Source: Actinomycetes bacterium (GTDB lineage: Bacteria > Actinomycetota > Acidimicrobiia > Acidimicrobiales > Palsa-688). Taken from it: a stretch of 64,000 bases of DNA. A model generated the notes under the pieces. The model had not been told where the DNA came from, searched no databases, and worked only from the letters and a program-made list of their open reading frames with translations. The stretch covers positions 23,716 through 87,715 of the forward strand of contig JAKBBA010000010.1 of assembly GCA_021808665.1 (NCBI GenBank), written 5' to 3'. How positions within the stretch are numbered: the first letter of the stretch is position 1; each line of letters opens with the position of its first letter. A program made the position numbers and the translations under genes. Of this stretch, positions 39,341 to 47,781 are shown piece after piece.

Positions 39341-39364
39341 GCAGGGCTCCACTTGGAGCCCTGC
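39341..39364. terminator. Perfect hairpin between WXG100 gene and next ESX gene
   Basis: GCAGGGCTCC and GGAGCCCTGC form a perfect 10-bp stem with a 4-base loop, 44 bp after the WXG100 stop. No T-run follows. It could act as a partial terminator or protect the WXG100 mRNA 3' end. Confidence 0.6.
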
Positions 39365-39407
39365 CGTACTAGCTCAGTCGCTAGCTGCGTTGCAGCAGCG
39401 AAGCTTT

Positions 39408-39710
39408 CTAGCCCATCGACGACAGAGCTTTGGCGAGTTGCTCGTCGGCGCTCTGGTAAACCTGCACTGCCTTGTTCAGGTAACTGCTCATTCCTGAGAG
39501 TCCCTCTATGACCTTAGTGGCCCCGGAGGTGAACTCCTGGAAGGCGGAGGAGAACGCGCCGCTAGCTGCGTCGGTCGTAAACCCATTGGCGACAAGGTTC
39601 TCTACCAGACTCTTAAGCCGGGCGAGTTCAGAGTCAATGTTGTTCTGGCCGGATGTCAGCTGGGTGGCTACATGCTGCAACTCGCCGTAGGTAATGTTCA
39701 TGTCAGGCAT
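39408..39710 (-). CDS. WXG100 family T7SS protein (ESAT-6-like)
   Basis: 100 residues with the two-helix hairpin of ESAT-6-like proteins: ELQHVATQLTSGQNNIDSEL, a turn NGFTTDAASG, then AFQEFTSGATKVIEGLSGM. The W of the W-x-G turn is replaced (NGF), as in some members. C-terminus AVQVYQSADEQLAKAL carries a Y-x3-D-like (YQSAD) secretion pattern close to YxxxD/E. ATG 39710 is taken; ATG 39701 is possible. It lies 111 bp after the EccC gene and has its own promoter. Confidence 0.88.
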   Translation of the reverse strand: MPDMNITYGELQHVATQLTSGQNNIDSELARLKSLVENLVANGFTTDAASGAFSSAFQEFTSGATKVIEGLSGMSSYLNKAVQVYQSADEQLAKALSSMG

Positions 39711-39760
39711 TGTTCAACGGCCCCTCTCTATCAAGGTCTCACACTTCTGCGAGCTTTTGT

Positions 39761-39789
39761 ATTCTATGTGATGATTCGTCGCCAGTCAA
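39761..39789 (-). promoter_or_regulatory. Strong sigma70-like promoter of the WXG100 gene
   Basis: On the minus strand TTGACT (39789-39784) and TAGAAT (39766-39761) are separated by exactly 17 bases, close to consensus, and lie about 50 bp before the WXG100 start in the gap after eccC. It would permit expression of the small ESX genes above the level of the upstream machinery operon. Confidence 0.65.
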
Positions 39790-39821
39790 GTTCCTCTGGG
39801 ATCGGAAGAAAGGTTGGTCTT

Positions 39822-42800
39822 TCAGGCAGTCGGTATTGCCACTTGGATCACGTCCCCGTCGCCGAGGTGTAGCAGCCCTCGCCCAGGCGTCGGCGTTGAC
39901 GAGAGTTGCCCCCGGGTCAGCTTGGCTCCGATCAGCTCCCCGTCGGGCAAGTTCTGCGGCGACAGCAGAACACCTTGACGGGCCTTCTTCGCTTCCACCT
40001 GCCACCCGCCTATGCCGGCGCACAAGCCTTCTACGTGACCGCCGAGTATCAAGCCGCTCGCCTGCCGGCCGGGCTGGCGCATGACCTCGCGAAGGCTCTC
40101 ACCGGCTGGGGAGTCGCGTAGCATCTCCCCGTCGTCTATCACCACGACCAGCGGACGTTCCCTCACCCCGAGCAGCACCGTCCAACGGTCCAGCCCGGCA
40201 CTGGCCTCGTCCAGCAGGCCCCGAACCCCAGGGTGTGGCTCAAGGTCGGCCAGCTGAGACTTACGCGGTGTGGCTAACACCAACTCTGCGCCGGAGTCAA
40301 GCAGAGACCTCGCCATGGCGACAAGCGCCGTGGACCTTCCCGAGCGAGCCGGTCCTGCGAGCACGAACGTAGGGTTCGACGCCAAGTCCGGTCCGAGCGC
40401 GACCAGTTCGTCGCCGCCGACGCCGACGAGGGCGAACAAGCCAGACCCGGCTGGTCTGGGATACGACCCCGCTTGCTCGTAGGACACCCGGGACGGAAGC
40501 TCGTCCACCCGGAACGGCCGCTGATCGCGCGGCACCTCGACGTCGCGGACAGTGGCCCGCTCGGCGATCTGAGCCAGGGCTGCTGCTTGTGCCGGGCCGG
40601 ACTCGTCGTCGCAGAGAAGCGCCACCTGGATTTCGACCATCTTGTCGCAAGAGAAGCACCTGCCGGGTTCGATGACCTCTGGCAGCAGACGTGCGTTGAC
40701 CCCAACGTAGGTGTAGTCACCTCGATCTGCGAACCGCAGAGCGATCTTGTTGTCGCACATGGAACCCATCTTGGACACTCCGAGGGAGCGGTCGCCTGTC
40801 GCTATCACGTGGACTCCGACGGCTGCTCCGTCGCGAAGTAGCGACATGACGCCGTCGACGAGCCTTCCAGAGTCAACCTCGCCGAAACGGGCGACGAAAC
40901 CCTCCCACCTGTCGACTAGCACCAAGATGTGCGAAAGGCGGTGCGCGGAGTCGGTAGCCCTTCTTTGCTCGGTGATGTCGGCGAAGCCGCCCGACGCCAG
41001 GATCTTCTGGCGCCTGTCGACCTCCTTGGCGAGGCGTCCAATGAGTCTCGACACGCGCTCGCCTTGCGCAGCGGAAGCCACGGCACCCGTGTGAGGGAAG
41101 CTGGACAACGCTGCCAGGGCACCGTTGCCGGCGTCTACAGCGTAGATGTGGAGATCCGCCGTCGACAGTGCCTGGGCGGCTGCGCCAGCCAGGGTACGCA
41201 GGAGCTGCGATCTTCCGCTTCGGGACGAGCCGAGCACGTAGAGATGCCCGCCTTGCAAGTCGAACGTCGCCGGCTCTTGGCGTTGCTCCGCCGGGAGGTC
41301 TTGCAACCCAAATACGATGGGGGCGAGGCGGCCGCCGGCGTCGCCGGCGATACCGTCCGGCGGTGTCGCCCAGCGGGCTGTCAGCTCATCTAGGGTCAGT
41401 TTGTCGGGCAGAGCGGGCAGCCACGGACTCGGCTGGGCAGAGCTGCCTTCTTGGGCTGCCGCTTCGCGGACTGTCTCGACCAGCACCGCAAGGTCAGTCT
41501 CGACGCTCTGCTCGGCTTCAGGCGTCTTGGGAGGTTCCGGCGGAGCGTAGCCCAGCTGACCCCACCCCACCTCGGCGACGAACGGCGGTGGTAGCTTGTC
41601 GGGGCGGGCACCCGGACGCCGGCCTCCTATACGGCCCGCTTGGAAAGGCTCCAGAGCGCTGTGGCCAAGCCGGGCGTAACCGCGTCCCGGGGTGGACTTG
41701 GAGATCCTAGCGGCGTCAGGCGCGTCGATCACGTCGGTGCTGTCGGTGGCGTCGGTGACCCGGAGCGACACGCGCAGGTTGGTGTTAGCGCGGATCTCCG
41801 GGGAGACCACGCCGCTCGGCCTTTGAGTCGCAAGGATCAGGTGGATCCCGAGGGACCGGCCTCTTTGGGCAATGTTCACAAGGCCGGTCACGAAGTCTGG
41901 CAACTCTCTGGCCATAGACGCGAACTCGTCGATAACGATAACCAGCCGTGCCAGCGGCGCGGAGGCTTCCCCCTTGTCGAAAAGTTCGCAGTAGTCTTCT
42001 ATGTCCTTAGCCCCGACAGCTGCGAGGATGTGCTCCCTACGCTTGAGCTCGGCGCTGAGGGACACGATGGCCCGTTCTACGAGGTGAGCGTCGAGGTCTG
42101 TGACCATACCGACCGTGTGCGGCAACTTGACGCAGTCTTTGAACGCGCTACCGCCCTTATAGTCCACCAGGACGAAGCTCAGGTTCTCCGGGCGGTTGGA
42201 GACGGCAAGGGAAGCTATCATCGTCTGCAGGAACTCTGACTTGCCGGCTCCGGTGGTGCCTGCGACGAGACCGTGGGGGCCGTCTCGTCGCAGGTCGAGT
42301 TCGAACGCTCCCGACGAGCCGACCCCGATCGCCATCCTCGTCGTCCGTCCCTCCAAAAGCCAGCGAGCCCTCACTGCGTCAGCGGTTGGCGGCTCCATCG
42401 CCAGCACGTCCAACAAGCGGGCGGAGTCAGGCAGCGCTATGTCGCCTTCCTCTGCGGTCGCGTCCCTCACCGGGCTTAGAGATACCGACACAGAAGTGGC
42501 GAACGGTACCGTCGCGGCGTCGGCGAGTACCTTTGGAAGTTCCGGATGCCCACTCACCCTCAGGTCCAAAAAGGCGGGCTCCGCCTCGTCTAGCTGCACG
42601 ACCGTAGTGCACTCCTCGGGTAGGAAGCGGTCTTCATGCGCGCTGCAAATAGCGAAGACACCGACTTGGGGTCCATCCTTGAGAATCTGCGCAAGCCCTG
42701 GGACTGCTCTCATGGAACGTGCGTCGTCGACGATGACAACGTGAGCCGGGAACGAGATCGGATCCGGCCGGGTGTCGCCAATCGCCGACTTTCGGGCCCG

Positions 42801-44228
42801 CACTGTTGACGCGAGCTCGCCGATCCTCGCCGCCACGGTCTCGGCGTCGTTTCCTACAGAAGCGACCATCGAATCGGGGTCGTTGGGGTTCGCGTGGGGT
42901 AACCAGCGGATCCAATCCCAGTGGCTAGCCGTTTTGGCGGTCAAAAGGGTAAGGGACAGATCGCGGGGAGGGTGCAAGCAAGCGAGCTGGCACACGAGCC
43001 AGCGCGTCATGCTGTCCACGGCGGCTGGCGGCCCGGCGACACCGGCGACACCGGCCTCTCGTAAGTTGAACGTTGCCGGAACCGAAAAGAGTGTCCTCGG
43101 ACCGGACGGTACTTGCGCGTCGGCGTCGCTTCGAGCGCCCGACGATTCGACTTCGACGTTGGAAGGCAGGTCAGCGGTTCCGACACGCAGCTCCAAGAAG
43201 TCCGAGTCACGCCGACGCCTCTCCCAGAGGCGCCGTCCCGGACCTGTGGCGATTGCTAGCAGGGCAGGTGGGTCCGGGAAGGAGGTCCGGCGCAGCTGAG
43301 TCTCGGCTACCAGGGCCGTCTCGAGTTGGCGTGTCGCCTCGTCGAAGCGCTTTCGGTAGGCTTCGACGGTCTCCAAGTGCTCCTTGTTGTTCGTCCGCCG
43401 GTCGCTAACCAAGTTACCGACAGCCATGATAGGGCTGGCTACGGCAAAGAGAAGGTAGGTGGGGGCCTTTTCAACCAAGGCCATTACGACCCCGAGGATC
43501 AGCGGGGCTGCCAACCCGACGAGAGGCACCTTACGGGCTTTGCGCTTTTCTGGTTCGTCGGGGAGGCGGATCCGAGTGCGTGACGCTGGGGGGCGCAGCC
43601 GGGGAGGTCGGGTTAGCTCGAGGGTGCCACCTGGTGCGGGTACGACCGGAGCGTCCGCCTCGGCTGCGTTGCGCAGGCAGAACAGGTTGTCGCCCATCGC
43701 TATGATCGCGCCGAAGGGCACCTCGAGCGGCGCCCCTTCGCCTTCCATTGGGACTTTCTTCCCGTCGACCGACGTACCGTTCGACGAGCCTAGGTCCAAG
43801 ATGGTGACACCCGACTCTGAGACTTGCAGCTCGGCGTGACGTCGGGACATGGAGCCGTCGACAAGCCCGTGCTTGCCTTGGCGGCCGAGCTCGTGGGAGC
43901 CGACCGGGAGCTCTATGACAGTCCCCGAATCGACACCTCCGACGCAGTGAAGCTGCCATCCCTTGCCACTGGTGAGCAGCTTCTGCTTGTCAGGCCGCGC
44001 AGCTGCTTCGCTCAGGGCCAGAAGAGACCCTTGCCGTATCGGTGTGGTCGAGACCAAGGCGCCACCGTCCAGGCGCACAGTGTCAACCCAAACTCCCTCG
44101 GCGGCGTCCCCTCCGCTCGCCTTGGCCAGCGCGTCGGCGAAGGCGTCGACGTTACAGGCGTCGTCTACTGTCACGTGCAACGTTTTGGGAGCCGACCCGG
44201 GATTTGCAATCCTGACGCGCAAATCCAT
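39822..44228 (-). CDS. eccC: T7SS FtsK/SpoIIIE ATPase of EccC/EssC type with FHA domain
   Basis: A 1468-residue motor protein; AAGGA lies seven bases before the ATG. Order: a beta-grasp/ubiquitin-like N-terminus (1-75), an FHA domain (about 100-185: SHELGRQG, SMSRRHAEL, DLGSSNGTSVDG), two membrane segments (235-275) and three FtsK-type ATPase modules. D1 is canonical (GTTGAGKSE 656-664; IVIDEFASM). D2 (GSSRSGRS, about 1000) and D3 (GPARSGRS) have Arg in place of the Walker A lysine. It should recognise WXG100 substrates and power export. The FHA-first layout is that of EssC rather than mycobacterial EccC. Confidence 0.95.
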   Translation of the reverse strand: MDLRVRIANPGSAPKTLHVTVDDACNVDAFADALAKASGGDAAEGVWVDTVRLDGGALVSTTPIRQGSLLALSEAAARPDKQKLLTSGKGWQLHCVGGVDSGTVIELPVGSHELGRQGKHGLVDGSMSRRHAELQVSESGVTILDLGSSNGTSVDGKKVPMEGEGAPLEVPFGAIIAMGDNLFCLRNAAEADAPVVPAPGGTLELTRPPRLRPPASRTRIRLPDEPEKRKARKVPLVGLAAPLILGVVMALVEKAPTYLLFAVASPIMAVGNLVSDRRTNNKEHLETVEAYRKRFDEATRQLETALVAETQLRRTSFPDPPALLAIATGPGRRLWERRRRDSDFLELRVGTADLPSNVEVESSGARSDADAQVPSGPRTLFSVPATFNLREAGVAGVAGPPAAVDSMTRWLVCQLACLHPPRDLSLTLLTAKTASHWDWIRWLPHANPNDPDSMVASVGNDAETVAARIGELASTVRARKSAIGDTRPDPISFPAHVVIVDDARSMRAVPGLAQILKDGPQVGVFAICSAHEDRFLPEECTTVVQLDEAEPAFLDLRVSGHPELPKVLADAATVPFATSVSVSLSPVRDATAEEGDIALPDSARLLDVLAMEPPTADAVRARWLLEGRTTRMAIGVGSSGAFELDLRRDGPHGLVAGTTGAGKSEFLQTMIASLAVSNRPENLSFVLVDYKGGSAFKDCVKLPHTVGMVTDLDAHLVERAIVSLSAELKRREHILAAVGAKDIEDYCELFDKGEASAPLARLVIVIDEFASMARELPDFVTGLVNIAQRGRSLGIHLILATQRPSGVVSPEIRANTNLRVSLRVTDATDSTDVIDAPDAARISKSTPGRGYARLGHSALEPFQAGRIGGRRPGARPDKLPPPFVAEVGWGQLGYAPPEPPKTPEAEQSVETDLAVLVETVREAAAQEGSSAQPSPWLPALPDKLTLDELTARWATPPDGIAGDAGGRLAPIVFGLQDLPAEQRQEPATFDLQGGHLYVLGSSRSGRSQLLRTLAGAAAQALSTADLHIYAVDAGNGALAALSSFPHTGAVASAAQGERVSRLIGRLAKEVDRRQKILASGGFADITEQRRATDSAHRLSHILVLVDRWEGFVARFGEVDSGRLVDGVMSLLRDGAAVGVHVIATGDRSLGVSKMGSMCDNKIALRFADRGDYTYVGVNARLLPEVIEPGRCFSCDKMVEIQVALLCDDESGPAQAAALAQIAERATVRDVEVPRDQRPFRVDELPSRVSYEQAGSYPRPAGSGLFALVGVGGDELVALGPDLASNPTFVLAGPARSGRSTALVAMARSLLDSGAELVLATPRKSQLADLEPHPGVRGLLDEASAGLDRWTVLLGVRERPLVVVIDDGEMLRDSPAGESLREVMRQPGRQASGLILGGHVEGLCAGIGGWQVEAKKARQGVLLSPQNLPDGELIGAKLTRGQLSSTPTPGRGLLHLGDGDVIQVAIPTA

Positions 44229-44238
44229 CTTCAGATCC

Positions 44239-46356
44239 TTAGGCGCCGGAAGGCGACGACAAGTTCACCGGGTTGCTGGTGCCGGTCACCTGGCCTATCG
44301 TGGCGCTGAGCTGGCAACTCGATCCGCCGAGGGTGTAGAAGGTGAATACGTTGTTAGCCCCTGCGCGAAGAGCGTTACTGCACGACCCTATGGAAGGCTG
44401 TATGGCGAAGGTCGACTGGCCTGTCAGCGACTCTACCAAGGGTGTGTCGTATGGCTGGGCGAGGGTGCTGTTGTATATCTGAAGAGCCTGGTCTGGGCTG
44501 GAGCTACCAGCCCAGACGGGGGATACGCTCACGTTCAGCACCTGACCGAGCGACGGCGGTTGCACGTTGATGAGAAGCGACTGGAGCCGCTGAGGCGCGT
44601 AGGCCGACGAGGACGGGCCAATCGCCCCCAGTTGGGCGTCGGTGTTCTGCTGCTCGGCGCCGAGCAGTGCCGCCAGGGCAGTGCTTCGGCTTTGGTGGGA
44701 CGGAAGCGCTACGGGGTAGCTCACCGTGACCTGCTTCGGGCTCCCCGACGACACCGACGCCACGTCCACAGCGTAGCCGCAAGGCCTTCCTTGCGGGTCA
44801 GCCTGCGCAGGGACAGACCATGTGACCTCGTCGGCAGCCGGGCATCCGCTAGCAGTTTGGAGATCCTCGAAGAACGGCCCGCTCACCGTCACACCTGAAG
44901 GCACCTGGTATGTGATCGTTACCGTCACGGTGCCGTTCGAAAAGGTCGCTTGGCGTTGTATCGACAATCCCACTCCGACCGTTTGTGGGGGCAAGGACGC
45001 CTGCGGACCTGAGCTTTGGGGCGCCTGCACCGCCGACGCTGTTGCTTTGGCCTTGGTGCTATGGCCGAGCGACATGGCAGCGACTCCGGCTCCGGCGGCT
45101 ACGACCACCGCTACCGCGGCGATCACCGCGGGCTTCACCCAAGACGGACGCTCCTTGACCGCAATGTCGGGGCGGACGACTACGTCGACGGAGCGCTCCC
45201 TCAGCCTCGAGCGCTCAGCGTTGACCGTCGTGCCCGCAGCGGCGGAACCGTCGTCGATGCCCCCCTCGGAGTATCCCTCCTCGTGGGGCGAGAGCACCTG
45301 GGCGGCTCCTGCGGTGCTTGGACCCTTGCTAGCGGCCGGCTTGGAGGGCTGACCCTTGATTAGCGTTCCGTGGGCTCCTTTGACCCGGGTGGCGTTCGGG
45401 TCTCGGGTGGCTTGCTCCTGGGAGTAGCCGCGTACGGAGAGATCCTGACCGGCCGTGTCCGCGGCCTGCTCCGAGGAGTGCTCCCACGCCTGGGGAGGAC
45501 CGAGAGGAGTGAGCTTCGCAGCGCCGGCGAGGGAGGGACCCTCTCTGCGCAGCACGGCGGCGGCTTCGGCGGCGCTCGGACGTCGCCGCGGGGCCTTGTC
45601 CAGCATAGAGGCTAGAAGCTGCCACAGCCATTCGGGAATCGCGGGGATCGGCGGAGGGAGGGCGTTTACGTGGCGGTTAGCGACGGCGTAATCGTTACCG
45701 GCTCCTGCGAAAGGAGTCCTCCCGCTGAGCAGTTCGTATAGCATGATGCCCGCGCCGTACACGTCTACGGCTGGGCTCGCCTCCTCGTCGGTGAACACCT
45801 CTGGGGCGATGTACTCGGCTGTGCCGAGGACTCCTGTCATCTTGACCGTGGTCTGCTGTGCGAGCCGGGCGATGGAGAAGTCGGTCAGTTTCGCTTCAGG
45901 CAGTCCGGCCGCGTCGTCGAGGAGCACGTTGTCCGGCTTTACGTCGCGATGCAAGATCCCGATTTTGTGCGCCGCTGCCAGCGCTTCGAGCACCTGCGCC
46001 GTTAGGCGAACTGCTTCGCCTGGAGGGATCGTGGTTTCGGCCCTCAGAAGCTTGCGGAGGTCCGAACCTTTCACGTAGTCCATGATCAAAGCGAGAGCGT
46101 CACCCTCGACGACGAGGTCACGGACTTTAACGACGTTCGGGTGGTCCAAGGAGACGAGGATGGTTCGCTCCTGCACGAACCTGCCGACGAGAACCGTGTC
46201 CGAGGTCATCTCCTTGCGCAGCAGCTTCGCAGCGACCTGCTCACCGTTCGAGACGTCGTCTGCCAGCCAGACCTCTCCCATCGCCCCGGAGCCGATGAGA
46301 CTGACGAGGCTGTAGCGGCTTCCTAGGGCCCTAGCTGACGTCTGACCTGCTGCCAT
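44239..46356 (-). CDS. PknB-like Ser/Thr protein kinase with single membrane segment and ectodomain
   Basis: 705 residues. The N-terminal kinase is complete: GSGAMGEV (22-29), Lys44, HRDVKPDN (136-143), DFS in place of DFG (159-161), GTAEYIAPE. A Pro/Ser-rich linker leads to one membrane segment (about 406-431) and a 270-residue extracellular, Ser/Thr-rich domain with no PASTA repeats. Ten bases upstream of eccC, whose FHA domain could bind phosphothreonine. Topology equals that of EssB/YukC (cytosolic kinase-like domain, one TM, ectodomain), except that here catalytic residues are retained. Confidence 0.9.
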   Translation of the reverse strand: MAAGQTSARALGSRYSLVSLIGSGAMGEVWLADDVSNGEQVAAKLLRKEMTSDTVLVGRFVQERTILVSLDHPNVVKVRDLVVEGDALALIMDYVKGSDLRKLLRAETTIPPGEAVRLTAQVLEALAAAHKIGILHRDVKPDNVLLDDAAGLPEAKLTDFSIARLAQQTTVKMTGVLGTAEYIAPEVFTDEEASPAVDVYGAGIMLYELLSGRTPFAGAGNDYAVANRHVNALPPPIPAIPEWLWQLLASMLDKAPRRRPSAAEAAAVLRREGPSLAGAAKLTPLGPPQAWEHSSEQAADTAGQDLSVRGYSQEQATRDPNATRVKGAHGTLIKGQPSKPAASKGPSTAGAAQVLSPHEEGYSEGGIDDGSAAAGTTVNAERSRLRERSVDVVVRPDIAVKERPSWVKPAVIAAVAVVVAAGAGVAAMSLGHSTKAKATASAVQAPQSSGPQASLPPQTVGVGLSIQRQATFSNGTVTVTITYQVPSGVTVSGPFFEDLQTASGCPAADEVTWSVPAQADPQGRPCGYAVDVASVSSGSPKQVTVSYPVALPSHQSRSTALAALLGAEQQNTDAQLGAIGPSSSAYAPQRLQSLLINVQPPSLGQVLNVSVSPVWAGSSSPDQALQIYNSTLAQPYDTPLVESLTGQSTFAIQPSIGSCSNALRAGANNVFTFYTLGGSSCQLSATIGQVTGTSNPVNLSSPSGA

Positions 46357-46362
46357 TTACGG

Positions 46363-47772
46363 TCAACCTCCCGATGTTGGGGTCGACGATACCGCAAACC
46401 ACTGTAGAGGCGGCGCTTGGAATACGCTAGGTGCGCTTTGGCCGTTTGCGCACGGCTGGCCGTAGGACGCCCTAGAGCTGTCGGTTTGGCTGGTCGCCTC
46501 TTTTATGACCGTCGACGACGCTGAGGCGAGCGAGTCTACGTTAGAGAAGTCTAAAGGGGGCCCTGCGATCCCACCTGACAGACCGACGCGAAAGCCGCTC
46601 TGCAGTTCGGAGAGGACCTCTTGCGCGCTGATCGGCGTGGCGACTTGCCCGGTCGTCTTGGTGGCTTTGGTCGGGGCCTGCTTGGCAGCGGCTGCTGCCG
46701 CTGCGTCGGCTAACGCCACGACTGCGTCTTCGCTTCGCCGGTCCGCGGTCGCTGCGCCGCCAGCTTCGAAGCAGAGTCCTCCGCCGGTCAGAGCGGGCTC
46801 GGACTGCTCTGCAGCGGCGAGACGTAGCGCTCCCAGGAAGGCGAGGTTACCCGCCTGCGGGGAAGCGTCGAAGGCGTCGTCGCCTACCGAGTAGAACACC
46901 CCTTGGGTGGTTGCACCCGACAGAGGCCCGGTTCCCGACTGCAAAGAGGCGAGCGTGTCTGAGAAGAGCGGCGTCGTCGCCCCGGGACCTAGGAGGATGG
47001 TTGTAACCGCCTGGTGCTCCAAACCGGCGACGACTTCTGCGCTTACGGTAGCGCCGGCGATCACAATGGCAGGCGGCGGGTTTGTCGCGTGGGAGACCTT
47101 CTCGACCGAAGCCACTTTCGCCGCTATAGCGCTTGCGATGAAAGCCGACGTGTCGCTTGCAGTGAGGGTCAAAGAGCTTGCGTAGCGTCCTTTGTAGGTC
47201 AAGCCGCCCGCTCCCGGTCCGGTCACCACCAGGGGTGGCGGGAGCTGCTGCGCCCGAACGAAGCTGGACATGGCAGCCTCGATTTGGGTGTCGTCGGGAC
47301 CGGTCAGCCACGCCCCTGCACCGAAACCACTCGTCGAGGTCTCGTACGGGTCCAGCACGGCTATTTTGTCTGCTTTGGCGGTGGCTACTCCCCCCAAGAT
47401 GTGCTGTCCCTGCGACGCGTAAACTATTCCTACAGCGCCGTCCTTGGCTAGCTGCTCGACTGCGGAGACCGAACCGGCTCGCGTACCTTGGTCGTCGACG
47501 ACTACTAGTCTCACAGGGTCTGAGGAGCCCTGATCGAGGCGGTATTGCGCCACCCGGGCGCCGGCTGCGAGAGGGTAGTCGCTGTACCCACGCTGACCGG
47601 CCTCCTCGGTGATTATCACCCCGATGGTCAGGGGGGATTGGCCGGCCGTGAACGTCGACAGGAACACCTCCGGGGCAGGAGCTGGTGGCTCGGCCTTGGC
47701 CGAGGATCCGCAGGCGGAGGCGAGCAGGCTGGCGAGCAGTGCTCCGGTCGCTCGTTTGGCGTAGCGTTTCAC
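46363..47772 (-). CDS. Lipoprotein of periplasmic-binding-protein type 1 (LivJ-like) fold
   Basis: 469 residues with lipobox LLASAC near residue 21. The mature part follows the branched-chain amino acid binding protein fold: PLTIGVIITEEAGQRGYSDYPLAAGARVA, VRLVVVDDQG, VGIVYASQGQHILGGVATAK, then a second lobe. No ABC permease or ATPase is nearby; it lies six bases from the kinase gene and nine bases after the YhgE/EsaA-like gene. It may be a ligand sensor feeding the kinase ectodomain rather than a transporter part (inference). Confidence 0.82.
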   Translation of the reverse strand: MKRYAKRATGALLASLLASACGSSAKAEPPAPAPEVFLSTFTAGQSPLTIGVIITEEAGQRGYSDYPLAAGARVAQYRLDQGSSDPVRLVVVDDQGTRAGSVSAVEQLAKDGAVGIVYASQGQHILGGVATAKADKIAVLDPYETSTSGFGAGAWLTGPDDTQIEAAMSSFVRAQQLPPPLVVTGPGAGGLTYKGRYASSLTLTASDTSAFIASAIAAKVASVEKVSHATNPPPAIVIAGATVSAEVVAGLEHQAVTTILLGPGATTPLFSDTLASLQSGTGPLSGATTQGVFYSVGDDAFDASPQAGNLAFLGALRLAAAEQSEPALTGGGLCFEAGGAATADRRSEDAVVALADAAAAAAAKQAPTKATKTTGQVATPISAQEVLSELQSGFRVGLSGGIAGPPLDFSNVDSLASASSTVIKEATSQTDSSRASYGQPCANGQSAPSVFQAPPLQWFAVSSTPTSGG

Positions 47773-47781
47773 GGCAGCTAC

